Positions 8,769 through 18,329 are shown, counted from the stretch's first letter. The stretch: 64,000 nucleotides of DNA from Winogradskyella aurantiaca (GCF_003362725.1 NZ_QKTV01000007.1:124001-188000), one strand, 5' to 3'. Notes: generated by a model not told the origin, from the sequence alone. Numbers and translations: made by a program.

Positions 8769-10155
8769 ACTTACCAATACAGAAGTTAGCAAATATATTC
8801 CCAAGCAAATCATCATTTGAAATTTCACCTGTAATTTCGCCAAAGTGGTATAGCGCTTGTCTTATATCTATTGCTATAAGGTCACCAGACAACCCGCTTT
8901 CAAGACCAAATTTCACCTTTTGGATTTCCTCGAGCGCTTTCAACAACGCATCGTAATGACGCGTATTTGTGACGATTGTTTCATTATTTCTTAAAGCACC
9001 TGTGTTAATAAGCCTCAATAATGACTGGGTTAACAGTTCAACCCCATAACCTCTTTTTGCTGAAATAAGAATCATATCATTAATCGCATTCTTAATTTGC
9101 AAAACTTCAATATCTGTGAGGCTATCAACCTTATTACCAATAATTAACAAAGGTTTTTGAGGGTATTTATTCTTTATCTTTTCTATCTCAACGTTAATAT
9201 ATTTTGAGTCTCTTACCGCTTGCTGTACTTCAAATAAATAAACAATTACTTGAGCCTGATCAATTTTCTCAAAGGTCTTTCTTATCCCTATAGACTCTAC
9301 AACATCGTGAGTTTCTCTTATTCCTGCTGTATCAATGAACCTAAAACTCACTCCACCAATTGAAATTTCGTCTTCAATTGTATCTCTTGTTGTACCAGCG
9401 ATATCCGAAACTATAGCACGTTCTTCATTTAACAGAGCATTCAATAAGGTTGACTTACCTACATTAGGTTCTCCAACTATAGCAACAGGCACACCGTTTT
9501 TAATAACGTTGCCTACGGCAAATGAATCAATTAAACGTTTAAGCACGAATATGATTCGATCTAGTAATTCCTTAAATTGGGACCGATCAGCAAACTCCAC
9601 ATCTTCCTCAGAGAAGTCCAATTCCAGCTCAATAAGACTCGCAAAATTCATTAATTCCTGTCGTAAAGAAGAAATTTCAGAAGAGAACCCACCTCGCATT
9701 TGTTGCATAGCCACCTGATGCGATGCAGCACTGTCACTTGCTATTAGATCTGCTACGGCTTCTGCTTGACTCAGATCCAATTTACCATTTAAGAAGGCCC
9801 TTAGTGTAAATTCACCAGGATTAGCCATGCGACAACCTCGCCTCAAAAACAACTGAATAATTTCCTGCTGAATAAATGTGGAACCATGGCAGCTGATTTC
9901 AACCACGTCTTCACCTGTATACGAATTAGGGTTTTTAAAAACTGACACCAATACCTCATCCAATTCCCTTTCATTATCTATTATATGTCCAAGATGTATG
10001 GTATGTGTGGATTGTTGACTTAATTTCTTCTTTGATACGGATCTAAAATGATCATCTACGAAAGTTATTGCTAAGTTCCCCGACAATCTAATAACAGCAA
10101 TCGCACCAGAACCAGAAGCTGTTGCTAGGGCTACAATTGTATCGGAATGTTGCAT
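8767..10155 (-). CDS. mnmE: tRNA uridine-5-carboxymethylaminomethyl(34) synthesis GTPase MnmE
   Basis: 462 residues, the normal size. MnmE works with MnmG to modify the wobble uridine of certain tRNAs. The N-terminal folate-binding domain starts MQHSDTIVALATASGSGAIAVIRLSG. The G domain sits inside a helical domain, with G1 GEPNVGKST at ~228, the switch region DIAGTTRD, G3 DTAG and NKVDS. The C-terminus is the conserved CIGK. All catalytic features are present. A perfect TATTTTTG box lies 14 bases upstream of the ATG. Confidence 0.97.
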   Translation of the reverse strand: MQHSDTIVALATASGSGAIAVIRLSGNLAITFVDDHFRSVSKKKLSQQSTHTIHLGHIIDNERELDEVLVSVFKNPNSYTGEDVVEISCHGSTFIQQEIIQLFLRRGCRMANPGEFTLRAFLNGKLDLSQAEAVADLIASDSAASHQVAMQQMRGGFSSEISSLRQELMNFASLIELELDFSEEDVEFADRSQFKELLDRIIFVLKRLIDSFAVGNVIKNGVPVAIVGEPNVGKSTLLNALLNEERAIVSDIAGTTRDTIEDEISIGGVSFRFIDTAGIRETHDVVESIGIRKTFEKIDQAQVIVYLFEVQQAVRDSKYINVEIEKIKNKYPQKPLLIIGNKVDSLTDIEVLQIKNAINDMILISAKRGYGVELLTQSLLRLINTGALRNNETIVTNTRHYDALLKALEEIQKVKFGLESGLSGDLIAIDIRQALYHFGEITGEISNDDLLGNIFANFCIGK

Positions 10156-10169
10156 AAGACTTGTTTATG

Positions 10170-10177
10170 CAAAAATA
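10170..10177 (-). promoter_or_regulatory. -7 promoter box (TATTTTTG) for mnmE
   Basis: On the minus strand this reads TATTTTTG, a perfect TAnnTTTG match, 14 bases before the mnmE ATG. It implies a very short leader. Confidence 0.5.
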
Positions 10178-10253
10178 TGCGAAATCTTTGTACGCTAAAG
10201 CACCAAAATTTTTGAATTTAAGATAAGTTTTACATGATTTTACTACCTCTTCC

Positions 10254-10261
10254 TATATTTG
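10254..10261 (+). promoter_or_regulatory. -7 promoter box (TATATTTG) for the thioredoxin-fold lipoprotein
   Basis: TATATTTG, a perfect match to TAnnTTTG, lies 26 bases before the ATG at 10288. The -33 element is not obvious. Confidence 0.55.
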
Positions 10262-10287
10262 CAATTCAAATTAAAAATTAGCCTGCT

Positions 10288-11448
10288 ATGAAGTTTATTA
10301 AATGGTTGATCCCTTTCGCATTAATTGTTTTGGTCTCTTGCCAAGACCAACAAAACACGGGTTACTCAATTGCAGTTGAATCCATTAAATTACACAATGG
10401 ACTTCGTTCCTATATAAAGGAATTTGATGAAAGAGGTCGTGAGGTTGTAAGAGATACGGCTGTTGCCATGAACAATAGTCTTGAGTTTAAGGGAGAAGTA
10501 GAATATCCAAAAATCGTCTTCCTAAGTATTGATGGCACTGTTGGTCAGTTGATGCTTTTTTTAGAGAATACGGATATGTCTATCGAATTAGACACTCTAA
10601 ATATTGCTAAATCTAAAATAAGCGGATCTCAATTAAATGAAGAGCTAGCAACATTCAACCAGGAAATTGTTGAGTTGCGCATGTCTTTACAACCTTATGT
10701 CGTTGCATTTAGACAAGCGAGACGCGATGGGGATCAAGTAAAAGCGGATTCACTTCAGACCATTATGGAAGATATCAGCTTAAAATCATTATATTTTCCA
10801 TTAGAATACGCCAAATCTAATCCTAGTAGCTATGTAAGCATGTATGTAGTTGATTCTCAAATAGGGTCAAATGCTCAACTAAATTACGAGGATTACAGTG
10901 CTGCATATGAGGCCTTAGACAGTAGCCTTAAGTCTACCGTTGTGGGTAAGCGCATACAGAAAAAGCTAGACATAGAACGTCAAAAATTTGAAAGAGAAAA
11001 GATAACTTCTATCGGGGCAACTGCACCTGAATTTAAAGGTCCAACTCCTGAAGGTGGTGAACTGGCCCTATCTGAGGTATATAGTAAAGGGAAGTATACG
11101 ATTATTGATTTTTGGGCTGCCTGGTGCGGACCTTGTCGACGAGAAAATCCTAATGTGGTAAGAATCTATGAAAAATATCATGACAAAGGTCTGGAAATAA
11201 TTGGGGTATCCCTTGATGGAAACAGAAATCAAAAAGATCCAAAAGACGCATGGATAAAAGCGATTGAAGCTGACAGATTAAATTGGAATCACGTTTCTAA
11301 TTTACAGTATTTTGGCCCTATTGCCCGTCAATATAATGTTAATGCTATTCCAGCCATGTTTATCGTGGACAATACAGGAAAAATTGTCGCTAAAAATCTT
11401 AGAGGCCGCGCACTTGAGAATAAAATTGAAGAGTTGTTAGGTTCCTAA
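10288..11448 (+). CDS. TlpA/ResA-like thioredoxin-fold lipoprotein with DUF4369-type N-terminus
   Basis: 386 residues. The start is a lipoprotein signal (MKFIKWLIPFALIVLVSC, Cys at 18). Residues ~25-240 are a DUF4369-like beta and helical domain typical of Bacteroidota. Residues ~245-386 are a thioredoxin fold, with active site WAAWCGPCRRENP (Cys280 and Cys283) and the cis-Pro loop in VNAIPAMFIVD. It is predicted to be an envelope-anchored disulfide reductase or thiol oxidoreductase. Its substrate is unknown. It ends in a 4-base stop overlap with the convergent rhomboid gene. Confidence 0.92.
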   Translation: MKFIKWLIPFALIVLVSCQDQQNTGYSIAVESIKLHNGLRSYIKEFDERGREVVRDTAVAMNNSLEFKGEVEYPKIVFLSIDGTVGQLMLFLENTDMSIELDTLNIAKSKISGSQLNEELATFNQEIVELRMSLQPYVVAFRQARRDGDQVKADSLQTIMEDISLKSLYFPLEYAKSNPSSYVSMYVVDSQIGSNAQLNYEDYSAAYEALDSSLKSTVVGKRIQKKLDIERQKFEREKITSIGATAPEFKGPTPEGGELALSEVYSKGKYTIIDFWAAWCGPCRRENPNVVRIYEKYHDKGLEIIGVSLDGNRNQKDPKDAWIKAIEADRLNWNHVSNLQYFGPIARQYNVNAIPAMFIVDNTGKIVAKNLRGRALENKIEELLGS

Positions 11449-12098
11449 GACAATTTACCAGTTTTATGTAAAAAGTATAACACCACTATTGGCACAGCCA
11501 ATAAAAGTGCATAAGTCAAATGCGTCTCAAGAATTTGAGGTTTCATAACTAAAGTTAAAAAATAACCTCCAACAGCCCCACCAAAGTGGGCGTCATGCCC
11601 AATGTTTCCACTCCTGCTTTTCATGCCATAAATAGAGTATAACAGGTAGGCTACACCAAAAATGTATCCCGGAATTGGTATGGGAATAAAGAACAAGTAC
11701 AAACTCATTTCTGGACGTATAAGAATAGCGGCATATAAAATGCCTGTAACAGCCCCACTAGCGCCTATGGCGCTGTACCAATACTCATCTTTATGAAAGA
11801 AAAAAGAAAGAAGGTTCCCAACGATGAGGCTTCCTAGGTAAATAAGTATAAAATTAAAATTTCCAAGCCCCTGTAATACTACATCAGCAAAGAAATACAG
11901 CGTAATCATATTAAAAAGTAAATGGGTAGTATCAGCATGCAAAAAGCCAGAACTGACCATACGCACCTGCTCTCCCCGTCTAATTGCGCCAATATTAAAT
12001 TTAAACTTTTCAAAAAAAAGTCTATCGTTAAAACCTTTAAAAGACACCAAAACATTGGCAGCAATAATGATAATAGTAACCAATCCTACATTATACAT
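11445..12098 (-). CDS. Rhomboid-family intramembrane serine protease
   Basis: 217 residues with about six membrane segments. It carries the rhomboid marks: HLLFNMITLYFF in TM2, the catalytic serine in GASGAVTG (Ser114) and the catalytic histidine in HDAHFGGAVGGY (His171). It would cut membrane proteins within the bilayer; the substrate is not known. The last 4 bases overlap the stop of the convergent lipoprotein gene. Confidence 0.93.
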   Translation of the reverse strand: MYNVGLVTIIIIAANVLVSFKGFNDRLFFEKFKFNIGAIRRGEQVRMVSSGFLHADTTHLLFNMITLYFFADVVLQGLGNFNFILIYLGSLIVGNLLSFFFHKDEYWYSAIGASGAVTGILYAAILIRPEMSLYLFFIPIPIPGYIFGVAYLLYSIYGMKSRSGNIGHDAHFGGAVGGYFLTLVMKPQILETHLTYALLLAVPIVVLYFLHKTGKLS

Positions 12099-12125
12099 TT
12101 ACTATACTGTATTTATTATTAGAGT

Positions 12126-12133
12126 TATATTTG
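12126..12133 (+). promoter_or_regulatory. -7 promoter box (TATATTTG) for the acyltransferase gene
   Basis: TATATTTG, a perfect TAnnTTTG match, lies 24 bases before the ATG at 12158, in the gap between divergent genes. Confidence 0.55.
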
Positions 12134-12157
12134 TGCCTGCAAAATTAACATAGTTTA

Positions 12158-13054
12158 ATGCAACTTATTGTTTATATACTTGTTTATCCTATTCTTTGGT
12201 GTATTTCCATACTCCCCTTCAGGTTGCTGTACATCATTTCAGATTTCTTATACCTCGTAATCTATAGGATTGGTAACTACCGAGTTTCTACTGTAAAAGC
12301 AAATTTAAAGATGGTATTTCCAGACAAGTCTGAACAAGAAATAAATAGCATTATCCGCAAGTTTTATCATTTTTTATGTGATATGATTATGGAAACCATC
12401 AAATCCATGACCATATCTAAGGAAGAATTGAAGAAGCGATTTTCCTATGAAAATTTAGAACTCATAAAGGACCTGGAAACCAAAAACAGAAGCATTGTAC
12501 TACTTTGTGGCCACTATGCAAGCTGGGAATGGATCTTTTCGTTACAATTACATGTTAAGTACTCCGGTTACGCCGTTTATAAGCAGCTTAGTAATAAATA
12601 CTTTGATCGATTAGTCAAGCGTATTAGAGCTCGTCATAATAGTTACTTAATGACCATGAATGATACCTATAAGGTAATGAGTGGTGTGCAAAAACAAAAT
12701 GAGAAAGCCATCTATGGATTTGCAGCAGACCAATCGCCAATGATGGGGAAAAATCTTTACTGGAACACATTTTTGGGTATTAATGTACCCATGTATACAG
12801 GTGCTGAAACACTAGCCAAGCGTTTTGACCTTGCTGTTGTATTTATGAACGTAAACCGTTTTAAACGTGGATTTTATAAAGCGTCATTTAAAGTGTTAAC
12901 GGAACACCCGAAAGAAGTTGATAATTACAAGATTACGGACAGTTACTTCGATTTACTTGAAGATCAAATTAATAAACAACCCGAATATTATTTGTGGACG
13001 CACAAACGCTGGAAACACCGAGATAAAGCTCCCAAAAAGTTGGTAAACAATTAA
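12158..13054 (+). CDS. LpxL/HtrB-like lipid A biosynthesis acyltransferase
   Basis: 298 residues, the normal size for this family. One hydrophobic N-terminal anchor (residues 1-35) is followed by the catalytic HX4E motif (GHYASWEW, His119 and Glu124) and the conserved FAADQSPM block (~190). It ends with EYYLWTHKRWKHR, the W-x-H-(K/R)-R-W motif of LpxL/LpxM enzymes. It should add a secondary acyl chain to lipid A at the inner membrane. The stop overlaps the stop of the convergent aminotransferase-fold gene by 4 bases. Confidence 0.92.
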   Translation: MQLIVYILVYPILWCISILPFRLLYIISDFLYLVIYRIGNYRVSTVKANLKMVFPDKSEQEINSIIRKFYHFLCDMIMETIKSMTISKEELKKRFSYENLELIKDLETKNRSIVLLCGHYASWEWIFSLQLHVKYSGYAVYKQLSNKYFDRLVKRIRARHNSYLMTMNDTYKVMSGVQKQNEKAIYGFAADQSPMMGKNLYWNTFLGINVPMYTGAETLAKRFDLAVVFMNVNRFKRGFYKASFKVLTEHPKEVDNYKITDSYFDLLEDQINKQPEYYLWTHKRWKHRDKAPKKLVNN

Positions 13055-14547
13055 AACTCAAACCAAGAATCCACCAACTTATTTTCCTCAACTAGTTCAG
13101 TGGTCTGATAGATGAACTCATTTGATTTAGGATCGTACTGATAATCCTCAGCCCAAAGTTTGTGGTGTTGGGCCAACTCAATTAAACTATCGCAAACGAA
13201 CTTAATTTCTTCATCTGTTGTGGTGGGATGAATAGACATACGAATCCAACCTGGTTTTCTAACAAGATCTCCTATCGAAATTTCTTTTGTTAACTCATGG
13301 GATGTTTCATAATCCACATGAAGCAAGTAGTGTCCATACGTACCAGCACAACTGCAGCCTCCACGCGTTTGAATACCAAAACGATCATTAAGTAGTTTTA
13401 CTGCTAAATTGTAATGAAGATCGTCTATATAAAAAGAAATAACTCCAAGTCGATCTTTGTGTTGTTTAGCAAGAATATGAAGATTTTCTACAGTTTCTAA
13501 TCTGCTAAAAATGTAATGAACCAATTCATGTTCGCGCTCCAGAATATTGTCGACACCCATTTGCTCTTTAAGCTTGATGGCAAGAGCAGTCTTAATGGTT
13601 TGAAGAAAACCTGGTGTACCCCCATCCTCACGTTCCTCAATATTGTCAATGTACTTATGTTCTCCCCAGGGATTAGTCCAACTAACGGTACCACCACCTG
13701 GACAATCAGGAATCATATTGTTGTAAAGCTTCTTGTTAAACACAAGCACTCCAGACGTTCCTGGTCCACCTAAAAATTTATGTGGCGAAAAGAATATAGC
13801 ATCCAAATAAGCCTCTGGATCTTCAGGATGCATGTTGATGTTGACATAAGGCGCAGAACAAGCAAAATCCACAAAACACACGCCACCATGTTGATGCATT
13901 AGTTTGGCGATATCATGATATGGAGTTTGAATTCCAGTTACATTAGATCCCCCAATTACCGACGCAATTTTTAGCGGCCGCTCTTTGTAGGTCTCTAGAA
14001 GCGTTTCCAATTGATCTAAAGAGAACAATCCTTCTTTCCCAGGAGGAATGACTTCTACTGTGGCAATCGTTTCTAACCAGGATGTTTGATTGGAATGATG
14101 CTCCATATGTGTCACAAACACCACAGGCCTTAGGTCATCAGGGATATTAGTGTATTGGCGTAAATTCTCTGGAACTTTAAGACCTAGTATACGCTGGAAC
14201 TTATTAACAACGCCAGTCATACCGTTTCCGGAGACGATTAAAACATCATCCTCATTACAGTTGACATGATTTTTAATAATATCTTTTGCCCTATGATAAG
14301 CTTTGGTCATTGCCGTACCTGATACTGTAGTCTCAGTATGTGTATTAGCTACAAACGGTCCAAAATCCTTCAATAATTTTTCCTCAATAGGACCATATAA
14401 ACGACCAGACGCTGTCCAGTCTGTGTAAATAATACGCTTATTGCCGTAGGGCGATTGAAATTCCTGTTCCTGACCGATAATATTTCTGCGGAATTTATCA
14501 AAATACTGCTCCAAACTAACAGTTCCTGTATGGTCTTTCTTGGGCAT
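13051..14547 (-). CDS. Class V aminotransferase-fold PLP enzyme (cysteine desulfurase-like)
   Basis: 498 residues from the ATG at 14547; the frame also allows a TTG one codon earlier. The PLP lysine lies in SPHKFLGGPGTSGVL (Lys257). THMEHHSNQTSW and the cofactor-binding FVDFACSAPY are typical of the SufS/CsdA-like branch. GGCSCAGTYGHYLL near residue 390 places a cysteine where the desulfurase active-site loop lies, but an extra CSCAG pattern and the long C-terminus set it apart from SufS/IscS. No SUF genes are nearby, so the substrate is uncertain. A TATCTTTG promoter box lies just upstream. Confidence 0.88.
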   Translation of the reverse strand: MPKKDHTGTVSLEQYFDKFRRNIIGQEQEFQSPYGNKRIIYTDWTASGRLYGPIEEKLLKDFGPFVANTHTETTVSGTAMTKAYHRAKDIIKNHVNCNEDDVLIVSGNGMTGVVNKFQRILGLKVPENLRQYTNIPDDLRPVVFVTHMEHHSNQTSWLETIATVEVIPPGKEGLFSLDQLETLLETYKERPLKIASVIGGSNVTGIQTPYHDIAKLMHQHGGVCFVDFACSAPYVNINMHPEDPEAYLDAIFFSPHKFLGGPGTSGVLVFNKKLYNNMIPDCPGGGTVSWTNPWGEHKYIDNIEEREDGGTPGFLQTIKTALAIKLKEQMGVDNILEREHELVHYIFSRLETVENLHILAKQHKDRLGVISFYIDDLHYNLAVKLLNDRFGIQTRGGCSCAGTYGHYLLHVDYETSHELTKEISIGDLVRKPGWIRMSIHPTTTDEEIKFVCDSLIELAQHHKLWAEDYQYDPKSNEFIYQTTELVEENKLVDSWFEF

Positions 14548-14573
14548 CAAACTTTATAGATTTTGTTGCTTGG

Positions 14574-14581
14574 CAAAGATA
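14574..14581 (-). promoter_or_regulatory. -7 promoter box (TATCTTTG) for the class V enzyme
   Basis: On the minus strand this reads TATCTTTG, a perfect TAnnTTTG match, 26 bases before the ATG and directly after the glmM stop. The aminotransferase-fold gene can therefore be transcribed separately from glmM. Confidence 0.5.
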
Positions 14582-15970
14582 CTAATTCTCAGATACCGCC
14601 TTGATTTCAGAAATAATTTTATCTGCTAAGGTATCTGCTTCCATCTGGCTTCCTGCCTCCGTATATATACGAATAATGGGTTCAGTATTGCTTTTTCTTA
14701 AATGCACCCAAGAGTCTTCAAAATCAATCTTAACCCCATCAATTGTTGAAGGATTAGACGATTCATAGGCTTTAGCCATTTCTTTTAAAATAGCATCAAC
14801 ATCTAGGTTTGGAATCAGCTGAATCTTTTTCTTGCTCATAAAGTACAAGGGATAAGAAGCTTTAAGCTCGCTAACAGACATTTTCTTTTCAGCTAGTAAA
14901 CTCAAAAACAAAGCTATACCCACTAAGGCATCTCTTCCATAATGTAAATCCGGATAAATAATACCTCCATTACCCTCACCACCTATAACAGCGTTAGTAT
15001 CCTTCATCATTTTAACCACGTTGACTTCCCCTACAGCACTTGCTGTATAAGAACCACCGTGAGACTCGGTCACATCCTTCAACGCTCGTGTTGAACTCAT
15101 ATTCGAAACCGTATTTCCTGGAATTTTACTCAATACATAATCAGCACATGCTACCAGTGTATACTCTTCCCCAAACATGTCGCCCTTTTCATCCATAAAT
15201 GCCAATCGATCCACGTCAGGGTCCACTACAATACCAAAATCTGCTCCTTCTTTTATAACGGCTTCTGACAAATCGCCAAGATGTTCTTTTAAGGGTTCTG
15301 GATTGTGTGGAAAATCACCCGTAGGGTTACAATACAATTTAACACAATGCACTCCTAACCGATCTAGTAACAAAGGCACTGCAATCCCACCAGTAGAATT
15401 AACACCGTCAAAAACTACTTTTAAATTGGCCTTATCGATGGCTTTAGCGTTTACTAAAGGTAGTTTCAATACCTCATCTATATGCATATCTATGTAAGCT
15501 GCATTTGTCGTAATCTTACCTAAATTATCCACTTCTGAAAACTCCGAAGCATCTTGTTCAGCTATCTTTAGAATGGCCTCACCTGCCTTACCATCAAGAA
15601 ATTCCCCCTTTTCATTTAATAGCTTCAATGCATTCCATTGTTTTGGATTATGACTGGCAGTTAGAATAATACCACCGTCAGCATGCTCCATTGGAACAGC
15701 AACTTCAACTGTTGGGGTTGTTGATAAGCCAAGGTCAACCACGTGAATTCCCATTCCAACTAAGGTATTCATTACCAAATTTTGAATCATTTCACCAGAA
15801 ATCCTGGCATCACGACCAACTACAACTCTGTAATTATCCTTTTGCCTGTATTGCTTTAGCCATGTACCATAGGCAGCTGCAAACTTAACCGCATCAATGG
15901 GTGTTAAATTATCCCCCACTGAACCACCGATTGTACCTCGAATCCCAGATATAGATTTGATTAAAGTCAT
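14582..15970 (-). CDS. glmM: Phosphoglucosamine mutase
   Basis: 462 residues from the ATG at 15970 (MTLIKSISGIRGTIGG). The frame extends 6 codons further, but that region is the promoter box. It converts glucosamine-6-phosphate to glucosamine-1-phosphate for UDP-GlcNAc, feeding peptidoglycan and LPS. The phosphoserine lies in TASHNP (Ser106), the metal loop is DPDVDRL, and the sugar-binding loop is GGEGNGG. The C-terminal phosphate-binding RKSNTEPIIRIY is intact. GlmM is favoured over phosphomannomutase because of the N-terminal SGIRGTIG sequence. Confidence 0.93.
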   Translation of the reverse strand: MTLIKSISGIRGTIGGSVGDNLTPIDAVKFAAAYGTWLKQYRQKDNYRVVVGRDARISGEMIQNLVMNTLVGMGIHVVDLGLSTTPTVEVAVPMEHADGGIILTASHNPKQWNALKLLNEKGEFLDGKAGEAILKIAEQDASEFSEVDNLGKITTNAAYIDMHIDEVLKLPLVNAKAIDKANLKVVFDGVNSTGGIAVPLLLDRLGVHCVKLYCNPTGDFPHNPEPLKEHLGDLSEAVIKEGADFGIVVDPDVDRLAFMDEKGDMFGEEYTLVACADYVLSKIPGNTVSNMSSTRALKDVTESHGGSYTASAVGEVNVVKMMKDTNAVIGGEGNGGIIYPDLHYGRDALVGIALFLSLLAEKKMSVSELKASYPLYFMSKKKIQLIPNLDVDAILKEMAKAYESSNPSTIDGVKIDFEDSWVHLRKSNTEPIIRIYTEAGSQMEADTLADKIISEIKAVSEN

Positions 15971-15985
15971 AAAAATCAATTTTGG

Positions 15986-15993
15986 CAAATATA
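15986..15993 (-). promoter_or_regulatory. -7 promoter box (TATATTTG) for glmM
   Basis: On the minus strand this reads TATATTTG, a perfect TAnnTTTG match, 15 bases before the glmM ATG at 15970. It overlaps the longer possible start at 15988 and so argues for the shorter one. Confidence 0.6.
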
Positions 15994-16018
15994 ATTAGTT
16001 CGTCCTGTATTGTGATTA

Positions 16019-16034
16019 CGAATTTGTAAATTCG
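16019..16034. promoter_or_regulatory. 16-bp palindrome in the glmM/acpH divergent region
   Basis: The sequence CGAATTTGTAAATTCG is a 7-bp inverted repeat around a GT centre. It ends 4 bases before the ATG at 16039 and lies between divergent genes. It could be an operator or a leader hairpin; no regulator can be named. Confidence 0.35.
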
Positions 16035-16038
16035 ACCT

Positions 16039-16638
16039 ATGAATTTTCTGGCTCATATCTACTTGTCTGGTTCCAGAGACCTTGTTAAACTTGGAAATTT
16101 TTCTGCAGATGGCGTGAGAGGAAAAGATTATCTAAACTACCCTCTTGAAATGCAGGTTGGTATTTTACTGCACAGAGCCATTGATACCTTTACAGATGAA
16201 CATCCACTTTTCAAGAAAAGTAGCAGAAGGCTATACAGTAAATACAGTCATTACGCCAGAGTCATCGTTGATATTTTTTACGATCATTTTCTAGCCAAAA
16301 ACTGGACGGATTATTCAAAGGAACCTCTTAATAGCTTCGTACAAGATTTTTACAATTTAGTCAATGCAAATCTGTCCTTATTACCTCCTAAGTTTCAAAA
16401 CTTGACCCCTTACATGATTTCAGGAAATTGGCTAGAAGGTTATGCCGAATTGGAAGGTATAGCCTCTGTTTTGGGAGGCATGGACCGCAGAACGCAAATG
16501 AAATCTAAAATGTCCTTGGCAGCAGAGGATTTAGTAGAATACTATTCAGAATTCCAAAAGGACTTCACCCCTTTTTTTAAAGAACTAGAAATATTTTCAA
16601 ATAACCATCTTAAAGAATTAGAAGCACACTACTTATGA
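16039..16638 (+). CDS. Acyl carrier protein phosphodiesterase-like protein (AcpH/DUF479)
   Basis: 199 residues, the family's normal length. It begins MNFLAHIYLSG and has GNFSADGVRGKDY, then LHRAIDTFTDEHP, the His/Asp-rich metal-binding signature of AcpH, and a conserved VIVDIFYDHFLAKNW. AcpH removes the phosphopantetheine arm from acyl carrier protein. The stop overlaps the start of the next gene (ATGA at 16635), so the two are translationally coupled. Activity is known for E. coli AcpH and is inferred here. Confidence 0.88.
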   Translation: MNFLAHIYLSGSRDLVKLGNFSADGVRGKDYLNYPLEMQVGILLHRAIDTFTDEHPLFKKSSRRLYSKYSHYARVIVDIFYDHFLAKNWTDYSKEPLNSFVQDFYNLVNANLSLLPPKFQNLTPYMISGNWLEGYAELEGIASVLGGMDRRTQMKSKMSLAAEDLVEYYSEFQKDFTPFFKELEIFSNNHLKELEAHYL

Positions 16639-18329
16639 GAACAACAATTTTAAAACTCTTCCTCTGTACAATCTTATTAACGATTTTCAATTGTGACAGC
16701 CGGTCCAAAGATGATTTCGGGGTTATAGCAGAAAGTGCCATGGTGGTCAGTGCCAGAGAAGAGGCCTCAAAGATTGGAGTTGAGATTATGAAAAAGGGAG
16801 GAAACGCCTTTGACGCAATGATGGCAACAGAATTAGCTTTGGCGGTAGTACATCCCTCAGCTGGTAATATTGGTGGTGGAGGTTTCCTTGTTTTTAGAAT
16901 GGCCAATGGTGAAACAGGAGCATTGGACTATAGAGAGAAAGCACCGAGAGCAGCTGAAAAAGACATGTATTTAGATTCACTTGGACAAATCATTAAAGGA
17001 AAAAGCACTATTGGAGCTTATGCCATTGGCGTACCAGGAACAATTGCTGGAATTTTTAAAGCGCATAAGCGCTATGGTAAGCTAAGTGTCGAGGAGGTCA
17101 TAACACCTGTGATTGCGCTTGCCGAGAACGGTTTTTCAATTACTGAAAAACAACAAGCACGATTCAATTCTTATGATAGTATTTTTAAAGTAGTTAATGG
17201 CAAAGACATCCTATTTGGCTCTCAAACAAAAGCTGGAGATGTATTAGCAAACCCTGATCTTGCAGAAGCATTAAAATTGTTAATTAGTGAAGGTGCTGAT
17301 GCCTTCTATTCAGGTACTATTGGGGAGGCCATTGTAGATCGAGTTCAATCGAATGGAGGTATTATAACCCTGGAAGATCTTATGGAATATGATGCCGTTT
17401 GGCGAGATCCTGTTGAATTTGAGTATGACAATCTGAAAGTCATTTCCATGTCTCCACCTTCATCGGGTGGCATATGCCTTCAGCAACTGATGGGTATGAT
17501 TGAACCCTTTGACCTCGATAAGTATGACCATAATTCTTTGAAGGCCGTACAGGTCATCACGGAAGCTGAAAAACGTACTTATGCCGATAGAAATTTTTTC
17601 CTTGGAGATCCTGATTTTATTGATATTCCAGTTAAAGAAATGACTAGTGCGTCTTACCTACAAAAACGTATGGAAGATTTTTCATTCGAGCAGGCTACTC
17701 CCGTAAATGACATAGCACATGGTGCCATAGCAGGTTATGAAAGTGAGGAGACTACCCACTACTCTATCGTTGATCCCTATGGCAATGCCCTAGCAGTAAC
17801 CACTACCTTAAATGGAAGTTATGGCTCCAAACTCTTTGTAGATGAGTTTGGGTTTTTCCTCAATAATCAAATGGACGACTTTAGCAGTAAACCTGGAGAA
17901 CCTAATTATTATGGCCTCATTGGTGCCGAAGCTAATAGCATTGAAGGCGAAAAACGCATGTTATCCTCAATGACACCGACCATTATTGAGCGCGAAGGTG
18001 AGTTTTGGATGAGTGTGGGCACACCTGGAGGTTCGACCATCATCACATCGGTATTACAAACTATCTTAAATGTGCATGAGTACAACATGACCATGCAGCA
18101 GGCAGTATCCGCTCCGAGGTTCCACAACCAATGGTTACCCGATGAAATAAGAATAGAAACTACTACCTTTTCTAAGGCTATGATTGATAGTCTTAGAGCC
18201 AAAGGATACCCCATTGATCTTAATCGTATCAGGGATCTTGGACGTGTGGATGGCATCCTTAAATTGGACGACGGTGCTTATGAGGGAGGTGCTGACCCAA
18301 GAGGTGATGATACCGCTGTGGGCTTTTAA
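16635..18329 (+). CDS. ggt: Gamma-glutamyltransferase
   Basis: 564 residues, a typical full-length precursor. It begins with a lipoprotein-like signal (LCTILLTIFNC, Cys at 15). It cleaves glutathione and other gamma-glutamyl compounds, and matures by self-cleavage before the nucleophile threonine in ETTHYSIVDPYGNALAVT (Thr373). HPSAGNIGGGGFLVF and the C-terminal SMTPTIIEREGEFWMSVGTPGGS are family hallmarks. The start overlaps the stop of the AcpH-like gene. It probably acts in the periplasm, attached to a membrane by its lipid. Confidence 0.95.
   Translation: MRTTILKLFLCTILLTIFNCDSRSKDDFGVIAESAMVVSAREEASKIGVEIMKKGGNAFDAMMATELALAVVHPSAGNIGGGGFLVFRMANGETGALDYREKAPRAAEKDMYLDSLGQIIKGKSTIGAYAIGVPGTIAGIFKAHKRYGKLSVEEVITPVIALAENGFSITEKQQARFNSYDSIFKVVNGKDILFGSQTKAGDVLANPDLAEALKLLISEGADAFYSGTIGEAIVDRVQSNGGIITLEDLMEYDAVWRDPVEFEYDNLKVISMSPPSSGGICLQQLMGMIEPFDLDKYDHNSLKAVQVITEAEKRTYADRNFFLGDPDFIDIPVKEMTSASYLQKRMEDFSFEQATPVNDIAHGAIAGYESEETTHYSIVDPYGNALAVTTTLNGSYGSKLFVDEFGFFLNNQMDDFSSKPGEPNYYGLIGAEANSIEGEKRMLSSMTPTIIEREGEFWMSVGTPGGSTIITSVLQTILNVHEYNMTMQQAVSAPRFHNQWLPDEIRIETTTFSKAMIDSLRAKGYPIDLNRIRDLGRVDGILKLDDGAYEGGADPRGDDTAVGF

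Noticed and set aside
13051-14547. Class V enzyme as the missing KdnA aminotransferase
   Set aside because: KdnA belongs to the DegT/DnrJ/EryC1 group; this protein has the cysteine desulfurase-type lysine loop and lies 30 kb from the kdnB cluster.
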